The position numbers and the translations under genes were made by a program. The notes below the pieces were generated by a model. It ran no database searches and was not told the origin of the DNA. It saw only the letters and a program-made list of their open reading frames with translations. Below, in pieces: positions 1 through 6,456 of a stretch of 8,307 bases of DNA. Source of the DNA: CAVSZB01 sp964420395 (lineage in GTDB: Bacteria; Krumholzibacteriota; Krumholzibacteriia; LZORAL124-64-63); the NCBI GenBank assembly GCA_964420395.1, contig CAYQTJ010000137.1, positions 1 through 8,307 on the forward strand, read 5' to 3'. The number at the start of each line of letters is the position of its first letter. Position 1 is the stretch's first letter.

Positions 1-1398
1 TGAGGTGCCGTTGAAGCCGTTCGTGTACCAGGCGGTTTCCGGCAGTGGCTCCCCCTGCAGGGCGCCGTAACCGCAGGTGACCACCGTCGAGCCCCAGCCG
101 CGCAGGTCCACGCGCCGGCCGCTGTTCGAAAACCAGGCGGGCCAGGCGGTGCTGCCGTCGCCCGCGCCGCACATGATGGCGCCGGAATCGCGCACCGCGC
201 GGTCGAACAGGCCGCCGTAGCGCGGATCGTCGAGCTCCTGCTGGCCGTTGCCTGCCGCCTCGCAGACGATGATGCCGGCGGCGGTCACGAGCCGGATCGT
301 CTCGAAGACGTCCTGCCAGAATTCGAGCGGCAGGTAGCCGTACTGGCCGGCGCCGTTGGAGAACGGGCCGGGGGCGTGCAGTTCGATCAGGATGACGTCG
401 CCGGCCTCGAGCTGCCCGGCCGCCTGCGCGAGGGCGTCGGACACGGAGAGGTCGCGCACCGAGGCGGCGCCGACCGCGCAGTCGGGCGCGATGCCGCGCA
501 CGCCGTAGCCGTTGTCGCCCCCGCGCAGCTCGCCCAGCACCGCCGTGCCGTGGTTGCGCCAGGACAGGTCGTCGAACGGGGTCCCGAGCGTGACCGCCGG
601 CGCCGGCAGGTCCTCGTGCGTCCAGAGCCACCCCCCCTCGATGTCGATCACGGTCACGCCGGCGCCGCGCGCGGCCGGCAGGCCGGCCACCGCGAGGGCG
701 CCGCCGCCGAGCGGCGCGTCGGACAGGTAGCCCTGGCCGCCGCTGAAGTCGGGCGTGGCGGCGGGCGCGCGCGCGGCGGCCTCCGCGCGGGGCGCGGGCG
801 GCGTGAAGCGGCCGGTGAAGGCGTCGAACCCGAGCGCCGCCGGCACCACGGCCGGCTCCAGATGGGCGGCCTCCACGGCGGGGTCGGCCAGCAGCGCCTT
901 CGCCAGCGCCAGCAGGGCGGCGCGGTCGGGGGCCGGCGGCGGCGGGACGAGGCGGGCCCAGAGGTTCAGGTCGGGCAGCGCGGCCCCGTCGCCGGCGCGG
1001 GCGCGGAGCGCGTCGAGGGCCGCCGGGGACAGGGAGAACTGCCGCTGCCAGCGCGCGCCGGGGCAGAGCCGCGTCACCAGCGCTGCGAGCCGGTGGCGCG
1101 CGTCGGTCGCCGCGGCACCGGCCGGGGCGGCGGTCCGCGCCACCGGCCCCTCCTCGCCGGCGACGAGGCCGGAATCGGCGCGCAGCTTCACCACGAGGCG
1201 CCCGGTCGGGGCGGCGGTCTGCAGGGCGAGCGCGGTGGCGGGGGGCAGGGCGCCTTCGCGCGGGGCCGCCGCTGCCGGCGGGGCGCCGGCGCCGGGCCAG
1301 GCCAGGGCGGCGAGACACGCGACGCGGAGGGCGACGGGCCGCAGCCGGGGCGGGGAACCGGGCGTCGGCGGCGCGGAGCGGCGCGGGGAGCGGGTCAT
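1..1398 (-). CDS. Secreted subtilisin-like serine protease (family S8), C-terminus cut by window edge
   Basis: Extracellular or envelope endopeptidase of the subtilase clan. The frame reads 466 residues from ATG 1396-1398 to the left edge without a stop. All four catalytic signatures are visible: Asp252 in VTVIDIEGGW, His283 in NHGTAVLGE, oxyanion Asn384 in EAAGNG, and Ser466 in NGTS, which is the last codon in the window. Spacing and order (D, H, N, S) fit family S8. The N-terminus has an Arg-rich start and a hydrophobic stretch (about residues 21-40) followed by Ala/Pro-rich sequence, consistent with a signal peptide. Residues of about 65-245 would be a propeptide or linker, including TGRLVVKLRADSG. 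The start is supported by an AAGGA ribosome binding site 4 bases upstream. It is transcribed divergently from the thioredoxin-like gene. The residues after Ser466 and any C-terminal domain lie outside the window. The substrate is unknown. Confidence 0.93.
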   Translation of the reverse strand, partial: MTRSPRRSAPPTPGSPPRLRPVALRVACLAALAWPGAGAPPAAAAPREGALPPATALALQTAAPTGRLVVKLRADSGLVAGEEGPVARTAAPAGAAATDARHRLAALVTRLCPGARWQRQFSLSPAALDALRARAGDGAALPDLNLWARLVPPPPAPDRAALLALAKALLADPAVEAAHLEPAVVPAALGFDAFTGRFTPPAPRAEAAARAPAATPDFSGGQGYLSDAPLGGGALAVAGLPAARGAGVTVIDIEGGWLWTHEDLPAPAVTLGTPFDDLSWRNHGTAVLGELRGGDNGYGVRGIAPDCAVGAASVRDLSVSDALAQAAGQLEAGDVILIELHAPGPFSNGAGQYGYLPLEFWQDVFETIRLVTAAGIIVCEAAGNGQQELDDPRYGGLFDRAVRDSGAIMCGAGDGSTAWPAWFSNSGRRVDLRGWGSTVVTCGYGALQGEPLPETAWYTNGFNGTS

Positions 1399-1463
1399 GG
1401 CATCCTTCCGGGCGGACGGCGGCGTGGGCGGTCTCCCTTTGCGATGCGCGGGACCGCAACGTC

Positions 1464-1478
1464 TGCTATTAATAGTAG
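1464..1478. promoter_or_regulatory. AT-rich palindromic island, candidate divergent promoter
   Basis: The 137-bp gap between the protease and the thioredoxin-like gene contains one AT-rich patch in otherwise GC-rich DNA. It is centred on the perfect 10-bp palindrome CTATTAATAG (1466-1475). On the plus strand it reads TGCTATTAA, which resembles an extended -10 element (TG, one base, then a TATAAT-like hexamer) about 60 bases before the thioredoxin-like start. On the minus strand it reads TACTAT (1473-1478), a 4/6 match to a -10 box for the protease. I found no convincing -35 box at normal spacing on either strand. It is therefore a candidate shared promoter or operator by position and composition only. 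Confidence 0.4.
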
Positions 1479-1535
1479 GACTGTCGGTGGGCGAACACCA
1501 CACCGTCGCGCCGCGACGGAAACGAGGAGAACGGA

Positions 1536-2186
1536 ATGTCCCAGCGTCACCTGCCGGGCCTGCGCGCGGTGACCGCGGCGATCTGGATCGCCGCCGCCGC
1601 CGTCGGCGCGGCGCCCCGCGCCGGCGCCGCCGATCCGTCCGTCGCGCCGGCCGCCCCGGCCGCCGTGGCCGGTCCGACCTTCGGCGTCGTGGAGGGGGAG
1701 AAGGGGCCGTATCTGGTCGGCGAAGTCACCCGCGCCGACATCGTCGCCAGCTTCCCGGCCTGGGACGACACCGCCGCGGCCTACGCGCCGGACCCGGAGG
1801 CGGTGGCGCGGCTGGCCGCCGTGTCGCGCCCCGTGGACGTGGTCTGCGTGCTGGGCACCTGGTGCGGCGATTCGCGCCGCGAGGTGCCCCGCTTCTGGAA
1901 GATCCTCGAGAGCGCCGCCAACCCGAACCTCCGGCTGAGGATGCTCGCCGTCGGCCGCAAGGATGACGCGGCCGCGCTGGCGAAGTCGGAGGCGGTCGGC
2001 GCCCCGCGCGACATCCGCGCCGCCTGGGGCGTGACGCTCGTGCCGACGTTCGTCTTCCACGCCGACGGCGGGGAACTCGGGCGCATCATCGAAACCCCCA
2101 CCGGCACGCTCGAGGGCGACGCCGCCGGCATCGCGGCGCCCGCCGCGCCGGCCGACGGCGCGTCCGACCGGGGCGGCTGGCACTGA
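1536..2186 (+). CDS. Exported thioredoxin-fold protein with CGDS (single-Cys) active site
   Basis: A 216-residue protein with a probable signal peptide: a short basic start (SQRHLPGLR), then a hydrophobic Ala-rich segment to about residue 32. The thioredoxin-like domain spans roughly residues 60-195. It has a beta-strand leading into TWCGDSRREVPRF (Cys110) and a cis-proline loop at TLVPTF (Pro170). The usual second active-site cysteine is replaced by Ser113, so it cannot form the classical CXXC disulfide. The only other cysteine is Cys104 in the preceding strand. This argues against a standard dithiol oxidoreductase and fits thioredoxin-family relatives with other thiol roles in the envelope. 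The ATG is preceded by GAGGAGA (1524-1530) at 5-base spacing. It is the first gene of the probable three-gene cluster, with the aminopeptidase 20 bp downstream. The biological role is unknown. Confidence 0.88.
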   Translation: MSQRHLPGLRAVTAAIWIAAAAVGAAPRAGAADPSVAPAAPAAVAGPTFGVVEGEKGPYLVGEVTRADIVASFPAWDDTAAAYAPDPEAVARLAAVSRPVDVVCVLGTWCGDSRREVPRFWKILESAANPNLRLRMLAVGRKDDAAALAKSEAVGAPRDIRAAWGVTLVPTFVFHADGGELGRIIETPTGTLEGDAAGIAAPAAPADGASDRGGWH

Positions 2187-2206
2187 AGTCCCGCGAAAGG
2201 AGAGGC

Positions 2207-3994
2207 ATGGATACCCGGCAGAAGCTTGCGGCGCTGCGCGTGGCGATGCGCAGGAACAAGGTCGACGCCTTCTACGTCCCCGGCACGGACCCGCACCAGA
2301 GCGAGTACGTGCCGGCCATGTGGCAGCGGCGCGCGTGGCTGAGCGGCTTCACCGGCTCCGCCGGCGACGTCGTCGTGACCGCGCGCCAGGCGGCGCTCTG
2401 GACCGACTCGCGCTACTTCCTGCAGGCCGACCTGCAGCTGCGCGGCTCGGGCATCGCGCTGATGAAGCTCGCCGTGCCCGGCACGCCGTCCGTGACCGGG
2501 TGGCTGGCCCGGCAGCTGAAGCCGGGGCAGGTCCTGGGCGTCGACCCGCAACTGCTGTCGGTGCAGGAGGCGGAGACCTTCGTGGCGGAGCTGGGCGACC
2601 GGGGCATCGCGGTGCGGCCGGTCGAGGCCAATCTCGTGGACGGGATCTGGGCGGACCGGCCGGCGGCGCGCCCCGATCCGGTGCGGCTGCACAGCCCGCG
2701 CCACGCCGGCGCGACCGCGCGCGACAAGCTGCGGCAGGTGCGCGAGGCGATGAAGGCGGCCGGCGCGCGCGCGCACGTGCTGGCGGGCCTCGACACGATC
2801 GCCTGGCTGTTCAACGTGCGCGGGGCGGACGTCGACTTCAACCCGGTGGTCATCGCGTACGCGGTCGTCATGGACCGCGAGGCGCGGCTCTTCCTCGACC
2901 CCCGCAAGATCACGCCGGAGCTCACGAAGGCGCTGCGGCGCGACGCGAAGCTGCTGCCGTACGCGAAGCTGCCCGCCACGCTGCGCGAACTGCGGGGCGC
3001 GCGGCTGCCGGTCCTGCTCGATCCGGCCACCACCAACGCCTGGGTGGCCGACCAGCTCCGCCCGGAGCAGATCGTGCGCGGCCCCTCGCCGGTGACCGCC
3101 CTCAAGGCGGTCAAGAACCCGGTCCAGATCCGCGGCGTGGCGGCGAGCCACGTGCGCGACGGCGTGGCGATGGTGAAGTTCCTGAAGTGGCTCGAGCCGG
3201 CGGTGCGCGGCGGCGACGTGACCGAGCTGTCGGCCGCGGCGCGGCTCGCGGAGTTCCGCGCCGAGGGGCGCTATTTCCAGGGGCCGAGCTTCAACACCAT
3301 CAGCGCCTACGGGGCCCACGGCGCGATCGTCCACTACGCCGCCGACCGCAAGAGCAATGCGCGGCTGCGCCCGCGGGGGATCTACCTGATCGACTCCGGC
3401 GGTCTCTACCTCGACGGCACCACCGACATCACCCGCACGGTGACCCTGGGCCGCGCCACCCCGCGCCAGAAGGACGCCTTCACCCGCGTCCTGCGCGGGC
3501 ACATCGCGGTGGCGGCGGCGAAGTTCCCGGCCGGCACCTCCGGGCAGCGCCTCGAGGTGCTGGCGCGGCAGCCGCTCTGGGAGGCGGGGCTCAACTACGG
3601 GCACGGCACCGGCCACGGCGTGGGGCACTACCTGAGCGTGCACGAGGGGCCGATGGGCCTCACGCCCAAGGACGTGCGGAACGTGCCGCTGCGTCCTGGC
3701 AACCTGCTGTCGATCGAGCCGGGCTACTACAAGGCGGGCGGCTGGGGCATCCGCATCGAGAACCTGGCCTTCGTGGCGCTCGACGAGAAGCTGAGCGGCC
3801 CCGAGGGGGACTGGTACCGCTGGGACGTGGTCACGCTCTGCCCGATCGACCGCCGCCTGGTCGACCGCCGGCTGCTCACGCCGGGCGAGCGCGCCTGGCT
3901 GAACTCCTACCACGCCCGCGTGTATCGGGAGCTGCGCCCGCATCTGGATCCGGAGCACCGCGCGTGGCTGAAGGCCGCGACGCGGGCGATCTGA
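2207..3994 (+). CDS. Xaa-Pro aminopeptidase (aminopeptidase P, M24B), three-domain form
   Basis: Cytoplasmic metallopeptidase that removes an N-terminal residue preceding proline in peptides; no signal peptide is present. The 595 residues match the long, three-domain XPNPEP1-like form (two creatinase-type N-terminal domains, about 1-145 and 150-305, then the pita-bread catalytic domain) rather than the shorter E. coli PepP. The five metal ligands are present with the spacing of the human enzyme: Asp396 and Asp407 (IDSGG, TTDITRT), His470 (HGTGHGVGH), Glu504 (SIEPGYY) and Glu518 (IRIEN). The probable catalytic His376 lies in AIVHYAAD. Family members usually bind two Mn2+ or similar ions. The ATG follows a strong AAAGGAGAGG site (2196-2205), 20 bp after the previous stop, and the EamA gene begins about 10 bp downstream. 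It appears intact. Confidence 0.96.
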   Translation: MDTRQKLAALRVAMRRNKVDAFYVPGTDPHQSEYVPAMWQRRAWLSGFTGSAGDVVVTARQAALWTDSRYFLQADLQLRGSGIALMKLAVPGTPSVTGWLARQLKPGQVLGVDPQLLSVQEAETFVAELGDRGIAVRPVEANLVDGIWADRPAARPDPVRLHSPRHAGATARDKLRQVREAMKAAGARAHVLAGLDTIAWLFNVRGADVDFNPVVIAYAVVMDREARLFLDPRKITPELTKALRRDAKLLPYAKLPATLRELRGARLPVLLDPATTNAWVADQLRPEQIVRGPSPVTALKAVKNPVQIRGVAASHVRDGVAMVKFLKWLEPAVRGGDVTELSAAARLAEFRAEGRYFQGPSFNTISAYGAHGAIVHYAADRKSNARLRPRGIYLIDSGGLYLDGTTDITRTVTLGRATPRQKDAFTRVLRGHIAVAAAKFPAGTSGQRLEVLARQPLWEAGLNYGHGTGHGVGHYLSVHEGPMGLTPKDVRNVPLRPGNLLSIEPGYYKAGGWGIRIENLAFVALDEKLSGPEGDWYRWDVVTLCPIDRRLVDRRLLTPGERAWLNSYHARVYRELRPHLDPEHRAWLKAATRAI

Positions 3995-4004
3995 TGCCGC
4001 TGTC

Positions 4005-4967
4005 GTGTCGCGGGCGCCGTCCCCCCCGGACGGCCCCGCGGTGAGCGCCGCCGGGGAGCTGCTCGCCGCACGCCAGGGCGAGGCGATGGCGGTGGCGGTG
4101 GCGCTCATGTGGGCGTGGGGGGCGACCCTGTTCACCGCCGCGGGCCGGCGCGCCGGCGCCGCGGCGGTGAACTTCGCGCGGCTGCCGCTGGCGGTCGCGC
4201 TGCTCGGCGCCGCCCACCTCCTGCTCGCCGGCCGGCTCTGGCCGACCGACCTCGACGCCACGGCGCACGCCTGGCTGGTCGCGAGCGGCGTGATCGGCCT
4301 GACGCTCGGCGATAGCCTGCTCTTCTACTCCTTCACGGTGGTCGGTCCGCGCCGCGCCATGGCGATGTACGCCACCGCGCCGCTGTTCACGGCCGCCACC
4401 GCGTGGGGCCTGCTCGGCGAGCGGCTCGGGCCGCCGGCGCTGGCCGGCATGGCGCTGATCGTCGGGGGGGTCATGCTGGCCGCGCTCGGGCGCGACGAGG
4501 GGGGCGGCCCGTTCCGGGCGCTGGCGCCCGCCCTGCGCCGGCGCGGCCTGCTCGCCGCGCTGGCGGGCGGCGTCTGCCAGGGGCTCGGCGCCACCTGCGC
4601 GAAGCTCGGGATGGTGACCCTCTCGCCGCTGTCCGCCACCCTCGTGCGCATGGCGTGGGGCGCCGTGGCCATGACCCTGCTGGTGCTATGGCGCGGCGAG
4701 ATCCGCGCCTCGTCCGCCCGCTTCCGCGATCGCCGCGCCCTCGCGCCGCTGCTCGGCGCGGTCGTCCTGGGTCCGTTCCTGGGCGTGTGGGGCTCGCTCT
4801 ACGCGTTCAAGCACGCCGACGCCGGGGTGGCGATGGCGCTGATCGGCACCACCCCCATCACGATCATGCTCCCGTCGTGGCTGGTCTACCGCGACCGCCC
4901 GTCGCGGCACGGGCTGATCGGCGCGGTCGCCGCGGTGGCGGGGGGGGCGTTGCTGTTCCTGCGCTGA
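4005..4967 (+). CDS. EamA/DMT-superfamily membrane transporter
   Basis: Inner-membrane protein of the drug/metabolite transporter superfamily, typically an exporter or permease for amino acids or other small metabolites; the substrate cannot be inferred. From the GTG at 4005 it is 320 residues, with about ten hydrophobic segments arranged as two EamA halves (roughly 28-162 and 181-320). The first half ends with the family-typical LLGERLG (Glu139) before its fifth helix; the second half has YRDRPS at the equivalent place. The start is uncertain. GTG 4005, GTG 4041 (308 aa) and ATG 4086 (293 aa, directly before helix 1) are all in frame, none with a strong ribosome binding site. The last gives a length usual for the family. 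It lies 10 bp after the aminopeptidase stop, so it is probably co-transcribed or translationally coupled. Runs of C7 (4021-4027), G7 (4464-4470) and G8 (4940-4947) lie in the gene. Confidence 0.9.
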   Translation: MSRAPSPPDGPAVSAAGELLAARQGEAMAVAVALMWAWGATLFTAAGRRAGAAAVNFARLPLAVALLGAAHLLLAGRLWPTDLDATAHAWLVASGVIGLTLGDSLLFYSFTVVGPRRAMAMYATAPLFTAATAWGLLGERLGPPALAGMALIVGGVMLAALGRDEGGGPFRALAPALRRRGLLAALAGGVCQGLGATCAKLGMVTLSPLSATLVRMAWGAVAMTLLVLWRGEIRASSARFRDRRALAPLLGAVVLGPFLGVWGSLYAFKHADAGVAMALIGTTPITIMLPSWLVYRDRPSRHGLIGAVAAVAGGALLFLR

Positions 4968-4972
4968 ACGGC

Positions 4973-6244
4973 TCAGGCCGCGCCCGGACGGGGCCCGCCG
5001 TCCTCCCGCTCCGCCGCGTCGGCCAGCCGGACCGTCCGGGTGGGGAAGGCGAACGCCACGCCGAGGCCGTCGAGCAGGTCCATGATCGCCAGGTTGAGCT
5101 CCTGGCGGATCGCGGTGTGCTCGTCGTAGTCGACCGGGATGGTGAAGTAGTTGACGAGCACCTCCAGGCTCGACTCGCCGAAACTCAGGAACCGCACCTG
5201 CAGGTTCTCCGGATCGACGCCGGAGTGCGCGCGCAGCAGCTCCTCGAGGCGGCGCAGCAGGTCGCGCATCTGCGCCGGCGTCGTGTCATAGGTGACGTTG
5301 AGCGTCATGCGCACGCGGCGGCGCGGCATCAGGCTGTGGTTCTCCACGATGGCGTTGGTGAGGGTCTGGTTGGGAATGGTGACGACGGTCTTCTCGAACG
5401 TGCGGATGCGCGTGGTGCGCAGGCCGACCTCCTCGACCGTGCCGTTGGCGTCCGGCAGGGTGACCCAGTCCCCGACGCGGAACGGGCGGTCGACCAGGAT
5501 CGTGACCGACCCGAACACGTTGGCGAGGGTGTCCTTGGCGGCCAGCGCGAAGGCGAGGCCGCCGATGCCCAGGCCGGCCAGCAGGCCCGACACGGAGAAG
5601 CCGAGGTTTTGCACCGCCATCAGCGTGGCGATCGCGCCGACGAAGATCTTGCTCGCCTTGCGCAGCAGGGGGACGAGCTGGTCGTCGTAGCGGGAATCGT
5701 TGCGCGCCGCGCGCTCCGCCATCATCACGAAGCCCACGTCCACGAGCCGGAACGCGCACCAGGACACGATCAGGGTCGCCAGGGCGGCGAACGCCTTCAG
5801 CCCCGGGTCGAGCATGCCGGGGTAGCGGCTGCCGAGCAGGCGCCACGCGAAGTGGAAGCCGATCAGGACGATCAGCCAGCCGAGCGGGCCGAGGAGGGCG
5901 CGGATGGCCAGGTCGTCGGCCTGGGTCTCGGTGCGGGCGGCCCAGGCGCGCAGCCGCCGCCCGAGGAGGTGGGTGACGATGATGCGGGTGATCACGGCGC
6001 CGAGCAGGCGCCACACGAAGTGGAAGCCGATCAGGACGATCAGCCAGCCGAGCGGGCCGAGGAGGGCGCGGATGGCCAGGTCGTCGGCCTGGGTCTCGGT
6101 GCGGGCGGCCCAGGCGCGCAGCCGCCGCCCGAGGAGGTGGGTGACGATGATGCGGGTGATCACGGCGCCGAGCAGGACGATCAGCGCGCCGGCGAAATGG
6201 CTCACGGTCCAGGGGCCGATCTCCCGGCCCAGAAACTCCGACAT
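4973..6244 (-). CDS. MscS-family mechanosensitive ion channel with internal 56-residue tandem duplication
   Basis: Small-conductance mechanosensitive channel of the inner membrane, which in characterised members opens under membrane tension to release solutes during osmotic downshift. It has 423 residues. Hydrophobic segments lie at about 17-38, 61-95 (unusually long), 117-138, 147-175 and 197-216. The Gly/Ala-rich pore helix at about 218-245 contains GLGIGGLAFALAAKD. The MscS beta domain (FGSVTILVDRPF, VGDWV) and the alpha/beta C-terminal domain follow to about residue 400. Residues 24-79 and 80-135 are identical except Val77/Ala133. The start at ATG 6242-6244 was chosen because AAAGGGGAG lies 4 bases upstream; an in-frame ATG 13 codons further out (6281-6283) lacks such a site and overlaps the promoter. 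The gene is convergent with the EamA gene (5-bp gap) and divergent from the DUF1684 gene. The pore and cytoplasmic domains look intact. Confidence 0.95.
   Translation of the reverse strand: MSEFLGREIGPWTVSHFAGALIVLLGAVITRIIVTHLLGRRLRAWAARTETQADDLAIRALLGPLGWLIVLIGFHFVWRLLGAVITRIIVTHLLGRRLRAWAARTETQADDLAIRALLGPLGWLIVLIGFHFAWRLLGSRYPGMLDPGLKAFAALATLIVSWCAFRLVDVGFVMMAERAARNDSRYDDQLVPLLRKASKIFVGAIATLMAVQNLGFSVSGLLAGLGIGGLAFALAAKDTLANVFGSVTILVDRPFRVGDWVTLPDANGTVEEVGLRTTRIRTFEKTVVTIPNQTLTNAIVENHSLMPRRRVRMTLNVTYDTTPAQMRDLLRRLEELLRAHSGVDPENLQVRFLSFGESSLEVLVNYFTIPVDYDEHTAIRQELNLAIMDLLDGLGVAFAFPTRTVRLADAAEREDGGPRPGAA
5831..6176 (-). repeat. 168-bp in-frame tandem duplication in the MscS gene
   Basis: Two adjacent copies of a 168-bp unit (5831-5998 and 5999-6166), followed by the first 10 bases of a third (6167-6176). 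The copies differ at one position only, G at 5847 versus A at 6015, which is the Ala133/Val77 codon. The decamer GCCGAGCAGG occurs at 5831, 5999 and 6167, so both outer ends and the junction share the same 10 bp. The period is exactly 56 codons and the reading frame is kept. This is the pattern expected from slippage or unequal exchange between two pre-existing 10-bp direct repeats. Confidence 0.98.
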
Positions 6245-6248
6245 GACG

Positions 6249-6257
6249 CTCCCCTTT
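6249..6257 (-). promoter_or_regulatory. Ribosome binding site fixing the MscS start
   Basis: On the minus strand this reads AAAGGGGAG, ending 4 bases before the ATG at 6242-6244. It supports that start over the in-frame upstream ATG at 6281-6283, which has no purine-rich site in front of it. Confidence 0.75.
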
Positions 6258-6281
6258 CGACCGCGCGGGCGGCCGGACCGC

Positions 6282-6311
6282 ATGATACCCGCCGCCCCTC
6301 CGCGCCGGCAA
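6282..6311 (-). promoter_or_regulatory. Candidate sigma70-type promoter of the MscS gene
   Basis: On the minus strand, TTGCCG (6306-6311, 4/6 match to TTGACA) and TATCAT (6282-6287, 5/6 match to TATAAT) are separated by 18 bp. Transcription would begin near 6275, about 30 bases before the ATG, leaving room for the ribosome binding site. It is the best promoter-like pair in this divergent region, judged by consensus only. Confidence 0.5.
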
Positions 6312-6319
6312 CGGGCAAG

Positions 6320-6341
6320 CTGCGCCGGAACTGCGCCGGAA
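6320..6341. repeat. Perfect 11-bp tandem direct repeat in divergent regulatory region
   Basis: CTGCGCCGGAA occurs twice back to back (6320-6330 and 6331-6341). It lies just upstream of the candidate MscS -35 box (6306-6311) and about 28 bp upstream of the candidate -10 of the DUF1684 gene. An 11-bp period is about one DNA helical turn, so tandem sites for a regulator on one DNA face are possible. No known operator is recognised. Confidence 0.55.
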
Positions 6342-6365
6342 CCGCTCCCCGTCGGCGGCGGTCTG

Positions 6366-6374
6366 TGCTAGATT
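6366..6374 (+). promoter_or_regulatory. Candidate extended -10 promoter of the DUF1684 lipoprotein gene
   Basis: TGCTAGATT reads as an extended -10 element (TG, one base, then TAGATT, a 4/6 match to TATAAT) in the least GC-rich stretch of this gap, about 80 bases before the ATG. No good -35 box is visible at 16-18 bp upstream. A start near 6381 would place the 24-bp palindrome at 6391-6414 in the untranslated leader. Confidence 0.35.
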
Positions 6375-6390
6375 TCCCGCTTCGGCCCCG

Positions 6391-6414
6391 GCCGGCCGCC
6401 GCGCGGCGGCCGGC
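6391..6414. repeat. Perfect 24-bp all-GC palindrome upstream of the lipoprotein gene
   Basis: GCCGGCCGCCGC is followed immediately by its exact reverse complement, with no spacer. In RNA it could form a 10-bp all-GC stem closed by a GCGC tetraloop. It is 42 bases before the lipoprotein ATG and downstream of the candidate promoter. No U-tract follows, so it is not a standard intrinsic terminator. It could be a leader hairpin, an mRNA-stabilising element, an operator, or compositional chance in very GC-rich DNA. Confidence 0.6.
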
Positions 6415-6456
6415 GTTGGCGACAGGACCCGCAGCGACAGCGAGGACCGGAGAAAG

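Noticed and set aside
631..637. G7 run (minus strand) in the codons after the protease catalytic Asp, as a frameshift site
   Set aside because: The frame is intact through the His, Asn and Ser motifs, and the Gly-Gly it encodes (DIEGGW) looks like normal coding sequence.
376..1966. Long plus-strand frames (398 and 403 codons) opposite the protease
   Set aside because: They are antisense to the protease catalytic motifs, Arg/Gly-rich, and run into the thioredoxin-like gene out of frame.
1781..4261. Open frame of 826 codons on the minus strand opposite the aminopeptidase
   Set aside because: It is low-complexity (Arg/Ala/His/Pro-rich), spans several genes, and lies antisense to an enzyme with all its metal ligands. 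It is a by-product of few stop codons in GC-rich DNA.
4964..4976. CTGA-N5-TCAG inverted repeat between the EamA and MscS genes
   Set aside because: The symmetry is simply two TGA stop codons facing each other; the stem is 4 bp with no T-run.
6245..6283. Thirteen-codon N-terminal extension of the channel from ATG 6281-6283
   Set aside because: There is no ribosome binding site upstream, the ATG overlaps the candidate -10 box, and the downstream ATG has a strong AAAGGGGAG site. The extension is Arg/Gly-rich with no family counterpart that I recognise.
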